Source: Streptomyces sp. 378 | Lineage (GTDB): Bacteria; Actinomycetota; Actinomycetes; Streptomycetales; Streptomycetaceae | Length of the DNA stretch: 64,000 bases | Assembly: GCF_030124145.1 (NCBI RefSeq) | Contig: NZ_JASKMS010000022.1 | Location: forward strand, 62,001 to 126,000 | Direction: 5' to 3' | In this document: in pieces, positions 18,530 to 26,448 of the stretch | Numbering within the stretch: the first letter of the stretch is position 1 | Layout: every line of letters starts with the position of its first letter | Made by a program: the position numbers and the translations under genes | The notes under the pieces: generated by a model | The model's database searches: none | The model's input: the letters and a program-made list of their open reading frames with translations, nothing else | Told to the model about the DNA's origin: nothing

Positions 18530-18549
18530 AGGGAACGCAAGCGTTCACT
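18530..18549. promoter_or_regulatory. TetR operator 2
   Basis: AGGGAACGCAAGCGTTCACT repeats operator 1 with three changes (8-bp arm core GAACGC/GCGTTC kept), 48 bp away centre to centre. It lies on the tetR side of the divergent promoter region. Confidence 0.75.
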
Positions 18550-18644
18550 TACGGCGCCGTCGTTCGGCACGTCCCCCTGTGTGGCCGTCCGGCGCGCTTC
18601 CACCCCCGCAATGCCCGCTTGCTCTGCTCGTTGGAGAGAGTCAG

Positions 18645-19265
18645 ATGGTTACCCGCAGCTGGGCGGATGCTCCCGCTCAGACGGCCGCCCGCCGACGCGG
18701 CGCGGTACTCGAACGCGCGATCCTCGAGGCCGCGCTCGAGCAACTCAGCACGGTCGGCTGGAGCGGCCTGACGATGGAGGGTGTCGCCGCCGGTGCCCAG
18801 ACCGGCAAGGCGGCGGTCTACCGGCGCTGGCCGTCCAAGGAGGATCTGGTCGCCGACGCCCTGCGTGCCGGGCTGCCGCGGTTCGACGCGGCCCCGGACG
18901 AAGGAGGAGTGCGGGAGGACCTGTTGGCGCTGTGTCTGCGGGCGCGTGACGCCATGTTCTCGCGCCCGGGTTCGGCGCTTCGCTCAGTGATTCACGAATG
19001 CGACACGGCGCAGGCCGAACGCTTCCACGGTGTGATCTTCGAGGGAGTCGTGGAGCCCGCCATGAAGATGCTCCGGGAGGTTGTCGAGCGCGGGATCAAG
19101 CGAGGCGAGGTGCGTCCCGAGGCTGCGAACGGCTATGTCTTCGACGCCGTACCGGCGATGATGATGTACCGCTCCAAGATGTGCGGCTGTGAATGGGAGG
19201 ATCATGAAGTCGAGGAAATGATCGACCAGTTGATGGTTCCGCTGTTGCGGGCCGACGGCGCCTGA
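18645..19265 (+). CDS. TetR-family transcriptional regulator
   Basis: A 206-residue TetR repressor. The N-terminal helix-turn-helix is ILEAALEQLSTVGWSGLTMEGVAAGAQTGKAAVYRRWPSKEDLVADAL (residues about 25-75). The C-terminal ligand/dimer domain resembles TetR_C_11-type regulators that pair with DHA2 exporters. ATG 18645 follows TTGGAGAGAG. It probably represses itself and the divergent MFS exporter through the two operators between the genes. The ligand is unknown. Confidence 0.9.
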   Translation: MVTRSWADAPAQTAARRRGAVLERAILEAALEQLSTVGWSGLTMEGVAAGAQTGKAAVYRRWPSKEDLVADALRAGLPRFDAAPDEGGVREDLLALCLRARDAMFSRPGSALRSVIHECDTAQAERFHGVIFEGVVEPAMKMLREVVERGIKRGEVRPEAANGYVFDAVPAMMMYRSKMCGCEWEDHEVEEMIDQLMVPLLRADGA

Positions 19266-19392
19266 CGCTCAGGCCGGGGGTGTCGGGCCCTTCGTCGGGC
19301 GGGCGCTCGGCGGGGGCCTGCGAGGGGCGCGACGCCGCCGGGGCGGACCGGGGTGTCGCGGGCGGATTCGGGCGGCGTAATCTAGGGGCGCC

Positions 19393-20094
19393 ATGCCGTA
19401 CGAACCGCCTACTCACACAGTCGAGCGCTCCCTTCGAGCCACGACCGGAGCGAAGATCGTTGCAGGTGTCGACGAGGTGGGGCGTGGCGCTTGGGCCGGC
19501 CCCGTCACCGTCTGCGCGGCGATCACCGGACTGCGCCGGCCGCCCGAGGGGCTCACGGACTCGAAGCTGCTCACCGTCAAGCGACGCACCGTCCTCGCCG
19601 AGGAACTGCGGACCTGGGTGACGTCGTTCGCCTTGGGGCATGCCTCGCCGGAGGAGATAGACGCTCTGGGGATGACGGCCGCGCTGCGGCTCGCGGCGGG
19701 GCGGGCGCTGGACGCCCTCCCGGTCCGTCCGGACGCGGTCATCCTCGACGGCAAGCACGACTACCTCGGTGCCCCCTGGCGGGTCCGTACGGTGATCAAG
19801 GGTGATCAGTCCTGCGTGGCGGTCGCCGCGGCCTCGGTGATCGCCAAGGTGCAGCGCGACAAAATGATGGCCGAACTGGGTATCGACCATGCAGACTTCG
19901 GTTTTGCGGACAACGCCGGGTATCCATCCCCCGTGCATAAGGCCGCACTGGCGGAGCGGGGCCCCACCCCCTACCACCGGTTGTCGTGGGCGTATCTTGA
20001 TGCGCTGCCCCAGTGGCGGCACCTCAAGAAGGTCCGCACCTGGGTGGACGGAAGCGTTCCGGAAATCGAGGGTCAGCTCGGCTTCGATTTCTGA
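19393..20094 (+). CDS. rnhB: RnhB, ribonuclease HII
   Basis: Ribonuclease HII removes RNA primers and single ribonucleotides from DNA. The catalytic carboxylates are visible in VAGVDEVGRGAWAGPV (Asp, Glu), TDSKLL, ILDGKHDYL and AAASVIAKVQRD. The 233-residue length is normal. TAATCT lies 9 nt before the ATG, suggesting a very short leader; the intervening AGGGGCG could also act as ribosome site. It is followed by an unrelated small gene with its own promoter. Confidence 0.95.
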   Translation: MPYEPPTHTVERSLRATTGAKIVAGVDEVGRGAWAGPVTVCAAITGLRRPPEGLTDSKLLTVKRRTVLAEELRTWVTSFALGHASPEEIDALGMTAALRLAAGRALDALPVRPDAVILDGKHDYLGAPWRVRTVIKGDQSCVAVAAASVIAKVQRDKMMAELGIDHADFGFADNAGYPSPVHKAALAERGPTPYHRLSWAYLDALPQWRHLKKVRTWVDGSVPEIEGQLGFDF

Positions 20095-20145
20095 CGGTTT
20101 CGTTCGCACGCATGCGCCACCCGCTATCGCGGGCCGTACTAACGT

Positions 20146-20159
20146 TTGATAAATATCAA
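20146..20159 (+). promoter_or_regulatory. AT-rich 14-bp palindrome over a leaderless promoter
   Basis: TTGATAAATATCAA is a perfect inverted repeat, strikingly AT-rich for this genome, ending 3 nt before the ATG at 20163. Inside it TAAATA (20150-20155) is placed 7 nt before the ATG, right for a -10 box of a leaderless mRNA. A repressor bound here would cover the -10 box and the start codon. Confidence 0.55.
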
Positions 20160-20162
20160 CTC

Positions 20163-20792
20163 ATGCCTCTCATTCCCGAGGAGCCTCAGATTCACGAGAG
20201 CGCCCAGGGTCCCCGCGCTACTCCGGCCAGTGGCCGCACCGCGCCGACCCCCCGTCCTGTACCCGGCCCCCGCCCCGCGGCTTCGTCGCGTCCCGGTCGT
20301 CCCGGCCCTCTCCGGCCTGCGCCGCCGGTGCAACGTACGCCGCGCGAGGTGGCCACCAAGCCCGCTCCGTCGGGTCCCGCACCCGGTGCCGCGGCTCCGG
20401 TCACCCCGCAGATCCAGCTGATCCCGGCCTCCGTGGAAGGCGCTCTCGACGCCGCCGAGGAGGCCGTGGACCTGCTGCTGGACTCCGGTCGTGCACCCGG
20501 CGACATCCTGGTGATCACGACCGGGGAGCAGCACCCGTGGGCCGCCCACGAGCTGTCCTTCGGTGAAACCTCCTACTGGGCCCAGCACGACGCCGGTGAC
20601 GACGTCTTCTGCACGGACGCCGGAATCGCGGCCCGCGCCGCGTCACGACCGGTGGTCGTGGTGGCCGTCAACGGCGGCCCCGAGGCCGCAGCCGTGAGCG
20701 CGCTGTCCCTGGCCCACTCCCGGGCAGGCGCCCTGCTGATCGTCTGCGGCGACCCGCAGCGGATCAACTCGGTGCTCGGCGCGGGCGTCTGA
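20163..20792 (+). CDS. Uncharacterised protein resembling the C-terminal motifs of SF1 helicases
   Basis: A 209-residue protein. The first about 80 residues are Pro/Ala/Arg-rich and probably disordered. The remainder (IQLIPASVEGALDAAEEAVDLLLDSG ... GDILVITTGEQHP ... DDVFCTDAGIAARAASRPVVVVAVNGG ... HSRAGALLIVCGDPQRIN) looks like the last lobe of a UvrD-type superfamily 1 helicase, including a motif-VI-like SRAxxLLIVCGDP. No Walker A or DEXX motif is present, so it cannot be a helicase by itself. It may be a remnant or an adaptor. The call is by motif resemblance only. Confidence 0.6.
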   Translation: MPLIPEEPQIHESAQGPRATPASGRTAPTPRPVPGPRPAASSRPGRPGPLRPAPPVQRTPREVATKPAPSGPAPGAAAPVTPQIQLIPASVEGALDAAEEAVDLLLDSGRAPGDILVITTGEQHPWAAHELSFGETSYWAQHDAGDDVFCTDAGIAARAASRPVVVVAVNGGPEAAAVSALSLAHSRAGALLIVCGDPQRINSVLGAGV

Positions 20793-21113
20793 GCCGTGCC
20801 GTAGCACCCGGCAGGGTGCCAGGGCGCTCACTTCAGGAGCCGCTGGCGCGGTTTCGTACGACGGGTGCGTCGCGCTGCCCGGAGGACGCGAAGCCCAGGT
20901 TGCGCGAAGGCTTCCCCGGCTTCGCCGACACTTCCGTGGCGATGGCGGACTGCCGTGCCTGCGGCCCGGCCGGGGCGGTGCGGTGTGCTCTTCTCCGGCT
21001 GTCCGCCCGGGATCCTGATGGGCCGGGGCGTGGTCCGGGGCCTGTGCGGAACGGGTGTGTCCGGGACTCAGCGCGCCGCCGCTACGGCGGCACGGGTGTG
21101 TCCGGGACTCAGC
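20793..21113. other. Intergenic region with a 22-bp direct repeat
   Basis: Two identical 22-bp copies beginning ACGGGTGTGTCC lie at 21051-21072 and 21092-21113, the second abutting the stop codon of the next gene. No gene is convincing here. The rest is GC-rich without clear signals. Confidence 0.5.
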
Positions 21114-21725
21114 TCAGCGTGCTGCCGCTGCGCGGCGCAGTACCTCGGAGGCGCCGCCGGTGCGGGGTATGGGTGGCGGCGCCTCCGACGTGGCGAACGG
21201 CTCAGGTGCCGAGGCCGAGTGAGGGCGGCGTCCGCCGCGTCCTTCCCCGAGGACCTGCCAGCCGTCACGGGTCAGTGTGATGTACGCCCCGCAGCGCAGC
21301 CCGTGCAGGGTGCACGCGTCGCGCAGCCCCCACATCCACGCGCCGTCCTCCTCCGTCCAACGCGCGTCGCCCTCACGGCAGTAGAGCAGCACCGCGGTGC
21401 GGACCGGCGTGCGGCGGCGCAGATCGTGCGGTATGACCCGGCGCAGCTGTGCGAGCAGCGCATTGCGGAACATCCAGCCGTCGGCCGGGGCCGAACGGCG
21501 CACGAACGAGGCGCTCGCGCACAGCCGCTCGTCAGGGTCGAGCACGGCCACGACAGCGGTCGCCGGCTGCGGGTGGTGCCGGGCGTGCAGTCCACTGACG
21601 ATCTCGCGGGGGTTGCGCAGGAGTGGGATCCCGGCGGCGGCCCATTCCGCGGGTTCGAGCAAGCGGTTGGCGGCAGCGGCGGATGTCGACGCCGCTGCCG
21701 AGGCCGGAGCGAATCCGAAGGTCAC
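21114..21725 (-). CDS. Conserved hypothetical protein
   Basis: I chose GTG 21725 because GGGAGGACC stands directly upstream, giving about 203 residues. The N-terminus is an Ala/Ser-rich stretch (APASAAASTSAAAANRLL). The middle REIVSGLHARHHPQPATAVVAVLDPDERL ... ASFVRR and VIPHDLRRRTPVRTAVLLYCREGD ... DGAWMWGLRDACTLHGLRCGAYITLTRDGW looks like a compact globular domain of about 140 residues with a conserved Cys/Trp/His core. The C-terminal 35 residues are low complexity. I do not recognise a family of known function. It is not part of an obvious operon. Confidence 0.6.
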   Translation of the reverse strand: MTFGFAPASAAASTSAAAANRLLEPAEWAAAGIPLLRNPREIVSGLHARHHPQPATAVVAVLDPDERLCASASFVRRSAPADGWMFRNALLAQLRRVIPHDLRRRTPVRTAVLLYCREGDARWTEEDGAWMWGLRDACTLHGLRCGAYITLTRDGWQVLGEGRGGRRPHSASAPEPFATSEAPPPIPRTGGASEVLRRAAAAR

Positions 21726-22037
21726 GGTCCTCCCTTCGGCTACGCGCCCACACTGCGGGCGGGGTCGGATTCCTGGGAGCGCGCACCGCAGCGAAGCCCT
21801 GCCAAAGCGGCGGACGAGCCGTGCGGGAGCGGACCTCAATTCTTCCTGTCGAACTTGAATGCGGCAACGAGCAATTGAGGCAGCCGACCGTTATCAGATG
21901 ATGCGCGGCTAATATCCCCACCGTCTGTGTCGCCGGACCACCCATGGGGCGTTCGAGCACGACACGTTCGTACGTCATGGGGGCCCGCGGCGTCCAGAGG
22001 TGTGCGCCGGTGCAGTCGCCCGATGCCGGATGAGCCG
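21726..22037. other. Intergenic region, AT-richer patch
   Basis: This gap lies upstream of the hypothetical gene and beyond the end of the RecQ gene. Its 21835-21920 stretch is AT-rich for this genome (CAATTCTTCC, GAGCAATTGAG, TTATCAGATGATG, CTAATATCCCC) and may hold a promoter. No ORF is supported. Confidence 0.4.
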
Positions 22038-24203
22038 TCAGCCCTGCACGGCCAGTACCAGCGGCAACACCGCCTGCGCACCGGAGCGTCGGAGCATGCG
22101 GGCCGCGACCGCCAGGGTCCAGCCGGTCTCCGTGTAGTCGTCCAGCAGGAGGACCGGACCCTGTGCTTCGACGAGGGCGGACGCGAGGGCCGGCGGCACC
22201 GTCAGGGCGCCGTCGAGTGCCTTCAGCCGCTGGGCGCTGTTGCTCCGGGACCCCGGGTGGGCGTCGCCGGTGTATTCGACGGCGCCCAGCAGCGGCAGCC
22301 GGCCGATCTCCGCGACGCGCGCCGCCAGGGAGTTGATCAGCTGCGGTCGCGTGCGTGAGGCGACCGTGACGACGCCGACCGGACGCGGCTGGGCCTCCGG
22401 CGCTCCCGGGGCCCAGCCGCCGGGGCCTTTCGCCCAGTCGGCCAGCACCCCCACCACGGCCTGCGCCACGTCGTCGGGCACGGGCCCGTCGGGGGCCTGG
22501 GGCGACAGCATGGGCCGCAGCCGATTGCCCCAGCCGATGTCCGAAAGGCGCCCCAACGCCCGTCCGGACGCGGCCTGTTCACTGGCCGGGATGCGTCCCT
22601 TGAGGTCCAATCCGATCGCCGGCAGGCCGGTGGGCCACATCCGCCGGGGCTCCACCTCGACACCCGCCCGGCCCAGGTCCACGCGCGCGGCGTCGAGCGC
22701 CTCCTCGGACGTGTCGGCGGCGAAACGCGGGCCGGCGCAATTGTCGCAGCGACCGCACGGCTTGGCGGCCTCGTCGTCCAGCTGGCGCTGCAGGAACTCC
22801 ATACGGCAGTCGGTCGTCGACGCGTACGCGCGCATGGCCTGCTGCTCGGCCTCACGCTGACGCGCCACCCACGCGTACCGCTCGGCGTCGTACGACCACG
22901 GCTGTCCGGTCGCGATCCAGCCGCCCTTGACCCGCTTCACCGCCCCGTCCACGTCGAGAACCTTGAGCATGGTCTCGAGACGGGAGCGGCGCAGCTCCAC
23001 CAGAGGTTCCAGGGCAGGCAGCGACAACGGCTTCTCCGTGTGCGCGAGGGCGTCGAGCGTGCGGCGCACCAGGTCTTCGGACGGGAAGGCGAGCGACGCG
23101 AAGTACTTCCAGATCGCCTCGTCCTCCTTGCCCGGGAGCAGGAGCACCTCGGCGTGTTCCACACCGCGCCCCGCGCGGCCCACCTGCTGGTAGTAGGCGA
23201 TGGGGGAGGAGGGCGACCCCAGGTGCACCACGAAGCCCAGGTCGGGCTTGTCGAAGCCCATGCCGAGGGCGGAGGTGGCCACCAGTGCCTTCACCTTGTT
23301 GGCGAGAAGGTCCTCCTCGGCCTGCTGACGATCGGCGTTCTCCGTCTTGCCCGTGTACGACGCGACCGTGTGCCCGCGCTGCCGGAGGAAAGCGGTGACC
23401 TCCTCGGCGGCGGCCACGGTGAGGGTGTAGATGATTCCGGACCCCGGCAGGTCGTCGAGGTGCTCGGCGAGCCAGGCCATCCGGTGGGCGGCGTCCGGCA
23501 GCCGCAGGACGCTCAGGCTCAGGCTGTCCCGGTCCAGCGGGCCCCGCAGCACAAGGGCGTCCGAGCCGCCGCCGGTGCCGAGCTGTTCCGCGACGTCGGC
23601 CGTCACGCGAGCGTTGGCCGTGGCGGTGGTCGCGAGCACCGGCACACCGGGCGGGAGCTCGGCGAGCATCGTCCGCAGACGGCGGTAGTCCGGCCGGAAG
23701 TCGTGGCCCCAGTCGGAGATGCAGTGCGCTTCGTCCACCACCAGGAGCCCGGTGGCGGCCGCGAGGCGGGGAAGCACCTGGTCCCGGAAGTCCGGGTTGT
23801 TGAGCCGTTCGGGACTCACCAGCAGGACGTCCACCTCGCCCGCGGCGATCTCGTCCTGGACGGTGTCCCACTCCTCGGTGTTGGAGGAGTTGATGGTCCG
23901 GGCCCGGATGCCGGCCCGGGCCGCCGCCTCGACCTGGTTCCGCATGAGCGCGAGCAGCGGGGACACGATCACGGTCGGACCGCTGCCCCGCGCCCGCAGC
24001 AGCGAGGTCGCCACGAAGTACACCGCGGACTTTCCCCAGCCCGTGCGCTGGACCACGAGGGCGCGGCGTCTGTCGGCGACCAGCGCCTGGATCGCCCGCC
24101 ACTGGTCCTCGCGCAGCCGGACCTCCCCCGAGACGTCCCCGACGAGACGGGTGAGGACCGCGTCAGCAGCCGCCCGCAGTTCCGCGTTGCTCGTGTGCTC
24201 CAT
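22038..24203 (-). CDS. RecQ-family DNA helicase fused to a C-terminal phosphoribosyltransferase-like domain
   Basis: The 721-residue protein begins MEHTSNAELRAAADAVL. RecQ motifs are clear: REDQWRAIQALV (motif 0), RTGWGKSAVYF (Walker A variant), VVDEAHCISDWGHDFRPDY (DEAH), LATTATAN (motif III), and YYQQVGRAGRG (motif VI). A zinc-binding set follows in CRMEFLQRQLDDEAAKPCGRCDNC. The RQC/HRDC domains of classical RecQ are replaced by about 190 residues ending in LLLDDYTETGWTLAVAARML, which is a PRPP-binding loop of type I phosphoribosyltransferases. Helicase activity is strongly supported; the role of the second domain is open. A start nine bases upstream is possible. Confidence 0.88.
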   Translation of the reverse strand: MEHTSNAELRAAADAVLTRLVGDVSGEVRLREDQWRAIQALVADRRRALVVQRTGWGKSAVYFVATSLLRARGSGPTVIVSPLLALMRNQVEAAARAGIRARTINSSNTEEWDTVQDEIAAGEVDVLLVSPERLNNPDFRDQVLPRLAAATGLLVVDEAHCISDWGHDFRPDYRRLRTMLAELPPGVPVLATTATANARVTADVAEQLGTGGGSDALVLRGPLDRDSLSLSVLRLPDAAHRMAWLAEHLDDLPGSGIIYTLTVAAAEEVTAFLRQRGHTVASYTGKTENADRQQAEEDLLANKVKALVATSALGMGFDKPDLGFVVHLGSPSSPIAYYQQVGRAGRGVEHAEVLLLPGKEDEAIWKYFASLAFPSEDLVRRTLDALAHTEKPLSLPALEPLVELRRSRLETMLKVLDVDGAVKRVKGGWIATGQPWSYDAERYAWVARQREAEQQAMRAYASTTDCRMEFLQRQLDDEAAKPCGRCDNCAGPRFAADTSEEALDAARVDLGRAGVEVEPRRMWPTGLPAIGLDLKGRIPASEQAASGRALGRLSDIGWGNRLRPMLSPQAPDGPVPDDVAQAVVGVLADWAKGPGGWAPGAPEAQPRPVGVVTVASRTRPQLINSLAARVAEIGRLPLLGAVEYTGDAHPGSRSNSAQRLKALDGALTVPPALASALVEAQGPVLLLDDYTETGWTLAVAARMLRRSGAQAVLPLVLAVQG

Positions 24204-24344
24204 GCGTCCCATACAACAGGACGGCACCGACATCCGGAGCGGCGTACCGAGAGCTGGGGATACACCGGCCTTGGGTGACGTGTCCCTGATCGGACTTATC
24301 CACAGGGCCAACCGGAGGTTTGGGTTCCGCGAGATCGTCGTCGC

Positions 24345-25820
24345 ATGACGAACCACAGCGAAACGACCGGATCCCCTGACAACGGTGACATCACCGGGCC
24401 CGAGGCGCGAAGCGGGCGCCAGCCCGGTGCGCAGAAGAACACGGGAAGCGACGCGTCCGGGCCGCATACCCCCGGGCCCGCCTACGACAGTCACGGCGGC
24501 GAGCACCAGGTCACCCTGCGCACCCCGGCCGAACTCGCCGACGCCCTGCCGTATCTCCTCGGCTACCGCCCCGAGGACAGCATCGTCCTGGTCGCTCTGC
24601 ACGACAGGGACGGACGAGGGCGGTTCGGAGGCCGGGCCCGGCTGGGTATCCCGGCGAACGCGGACGACTGGCAGTCCGCAGCACGGCAACTGTCCCACGG
24701 CCTCGTGAGGGGCAGCGAGTGCCGCGGAGCCCGCCCGGAGTCGATGGTCGCCTTCCTGTGCCAGGAACCGGAGAAGGGCGAGACCGGCCGCCAGGTGATG
24801 GAGCGCCTGAGGCCGTTGGCCCAGAGGCTGCGTGTCGAGTGTGGCTCCCTGGACGTGGTGGTGGTCGAGGCCCTGTGCATCTCGGAGGGCCGCTATTGGT
24901 CGTACTGCTGCGACAACGCGGCATGCTGCTCTCCCGAGGGAGCACTCATGGGTCTGCCCGGCACCTCCGTGCTGGCCGCAGCGGCCACCTACGCCGGTAT
25001 CCAGGTACGCGGCACCCTGCGGGAGCTCCGGGCCAGGCTGCTTCCCTGGGAGAGCGCCGCGGCCCTGGAGCAGGAGGCTGCCCTGGACACCGCCAGCATG
25101 TCTCTGGTGCCGAAGATCCTCGACGACGTGGGCCGCGCCGCCGTGGCCGACGAGACGCTGAACCTGGCCGGCAGGATCCTGGACCGCTTCGCCGACGCAC
25201 AGCCTGTCTCCGGAACGCTCCTGGCGGACCTGCGTGACGACGAACTGCTCGGACATGACGAGGCCGCCCGGCTGATCCTCGGTCTCCAGGACCGCGCGAC
25301 CCGCGACCGCGCGGCCGAGTGGATGGAGGGCGACGAAGCCGCACGCGCCCTTCGCCTCTGGCGGACGCTTGCCCGCCGCTGCGTCGGGTCCTACGGCGAA
25401 CATGCCGCGGCGCCGCTCACTCTGGTCGGCTGGGTCGCCTGGTCCACCGGCGATGAACTGGAGGCCCGGGAAGCCCTCGCCATGGCCCTGGGTGCCGATC
25501 CCGACTACCTCTTCGCCCGTCTCCTGCACCAGGCCTGCAACGAGGGTCTCGACCCGGAGTCCATCCGCAGTTGTCTGCGGGCGGAGCGCAAGGGCCGTGG
25601 GCACGCGGTGGCCGAGCTCTCGAATGCCCCGGCGGACGCTGACGATCCCGCCGGGCGCGGCACTGCCGCGGCGCCGGACGTCAGGCCTCCGGCCGGCCAG
25701 CGCCCAGGGGCAGCGGTGACGACCGAGTCCGAGCCGAGGGACAAGCCCGAACGGACAGCGGGCTCGACCCCAGCCCGACCGCGTTCGATCCGTGCGACGG
25801 ACTCTCGCCGGGTGCGGTGA
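24345..25820 (+). CDS. DUF4192 domain protein
   Basis: A 491-residue protein. A 55-residue hydrophilic N-terminus precedes the DUF4192 pattern: VTLRTPAELADALPYLLGYRPEDSIVLVALHD, then SMVAFLCQEPEKGE and VVVVEALCISEGRYWSYCCDNAACC with a Cys pair. The middle part is alpha-helical, with a TPR-like segment (GWVAWSTGDELEAREALAMALGADPDYLFARLLHQAC). The C-terminal about 70 residues are low complexity. The function of DUF4192 is unknown. It is divergent from the RecQ gene across a 141-bp promoter region. Its stop overlaps the next ORF's GTG by four bases, so translational coupling is likely. Confidence 0.82.
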   Translation: MTNHSETTGSPDNGDITGPEARSGRQPGAQKNTGSDASGPHTPGPAYDSHGGEHQVTLRTPAELADALPYLLGYRPEDSIVLVALHDRDGRGRFGGRARLGIPANADDWQSAARQLSHGLVRGSECRGARPESMVAFLCQEPEKGETGRQVMERLRPLAQRLRVECGSLDVVVVEALCISEGRYWSYCCDNAACCSPEGALMGLPGTSVLAAAATYAGIQVRGTLRELRARLLPWESAAALEQEAALDTASMSLVPKILDDVGRAAVADETLNLAGRILDRFADAQPVSGTLLADLRDDELLGHDEAARLILGLQDRATRDRAAEWMEGDEAARALRLWRTLARRCVGSYGEHAAAPLTLVGWVAWSTGDELEAREALAMALGADPDYLFARLLHQACNEGLDPESIRSCLRAERKGRGHAVAELSNAPADADDPAGRGTAAAPDVRPPAGQRPGAAVTTESEPRDKPERTAGSTPARPRSIRATDSRRVR

Positions 25821-26248
25821 CGACTGAGTCCGAGCCGAGCGGCGAGCGCGCATCGGCAGCCGTGCCGTCACGCCGTCGCCGCCGCTTCTGTCCCACCGGC
25901 ACGACGGGCACGACGGGCACGACGGGCACGACGGGCACGACGGGCACGACCGGCATCGCCAACACCAGCGGCACCAGCCGCGCCGCGATCAGCGGCACCG
26001 GCGCAAAGGACCGTGACCTGGCCGCACGGACTTCCCGTCGGCGCACACCGGCGGACCTGACGCGCCCTGCCGGTGCCACCGAAACCGGTGCGCGCCCGGG
26101 CCGTCCGGCTCCGGCGAATGCGGCCCGGCCCGACAGCGTCCGCCCGGGCGGCACACGAGCGCGTGTGCCGAAGAAGGCGGCCGTGTCCCGCGAGGGCACG
26201 GACCAGGAGGGCACGCGGCCCGGACACGGCACGGGCGGCGAGGAATGA
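25817..26248 (+). CDS. Hypothetical low-complexity ORF
   Basis: The 143-codon frame overlaps the DUF4192 stop (GTGA) and ends on ATGA. It encodes Arg/Thr/Gly/Pro-rich sequence with a GTT tripeptide repeat. Its first residues (VTTESEPSGE) copy a stretch near the end of the preceding protein (VTTESEPRDK), so it may derive from a duplication of the DUF4192 tail rather than be an independent gene. Translation coupling by overlap favours expression. No domain is recognisable, and the Arg-rich content could also mean this is not coding. Confidence 0.35.
   Translation: MTTESEPSGERASAAVPSRRRRRFCPTGTTGTTGTTGTTGTTGTTGIANTSGTSRAAISGTGAKDRDLAARTSRRRTPADLTRPAGATETGARPGRPAPANAARPDSVRPGGTRARVPKKAAVSREGTDQEGTRPGHGTGGEE
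25898..25951 (+). repeat. 9-bp tandem repeat, six units
   Basis: GGCACGACG is repeated six times (last unit with one mismatch), encoding Gly-Thr-Thr in the hypothetical ORF. The in-frame 9-nt unit allows length change without frameshift. Confidence 0.85.
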
Positions 26249-26448
26249 GCCTCCAGAGGGCAGCGTCGAGGCGCAGGGGACCGGTCGGGCGTGACTCGGA
26301 GGACGCTCACGCCGTTCACCTGAGTGGCGGAACGGCTGGACAGGCTGCGACGCCGCCCCGCCCCTGCCCCGTCGGAGGCCTCCGGCACAGGCACCGGCAC
26401 CGGCGCCCGAACACGAAGAGGCACACAGAGCGCAGAGGGAGCTTTCCC

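Noticed and set aside
21951..21970. GTTCG repeats as an SOS box
   Set aside because: The two GTTCG motifs are in direct, not inverted, orientation.
22038..25871. 1277-codon frame extending the RecQ gene to the right
   Set aside because: The extension is the antisense shadow of the DUF4192 gene; RecQ begins at 24203.
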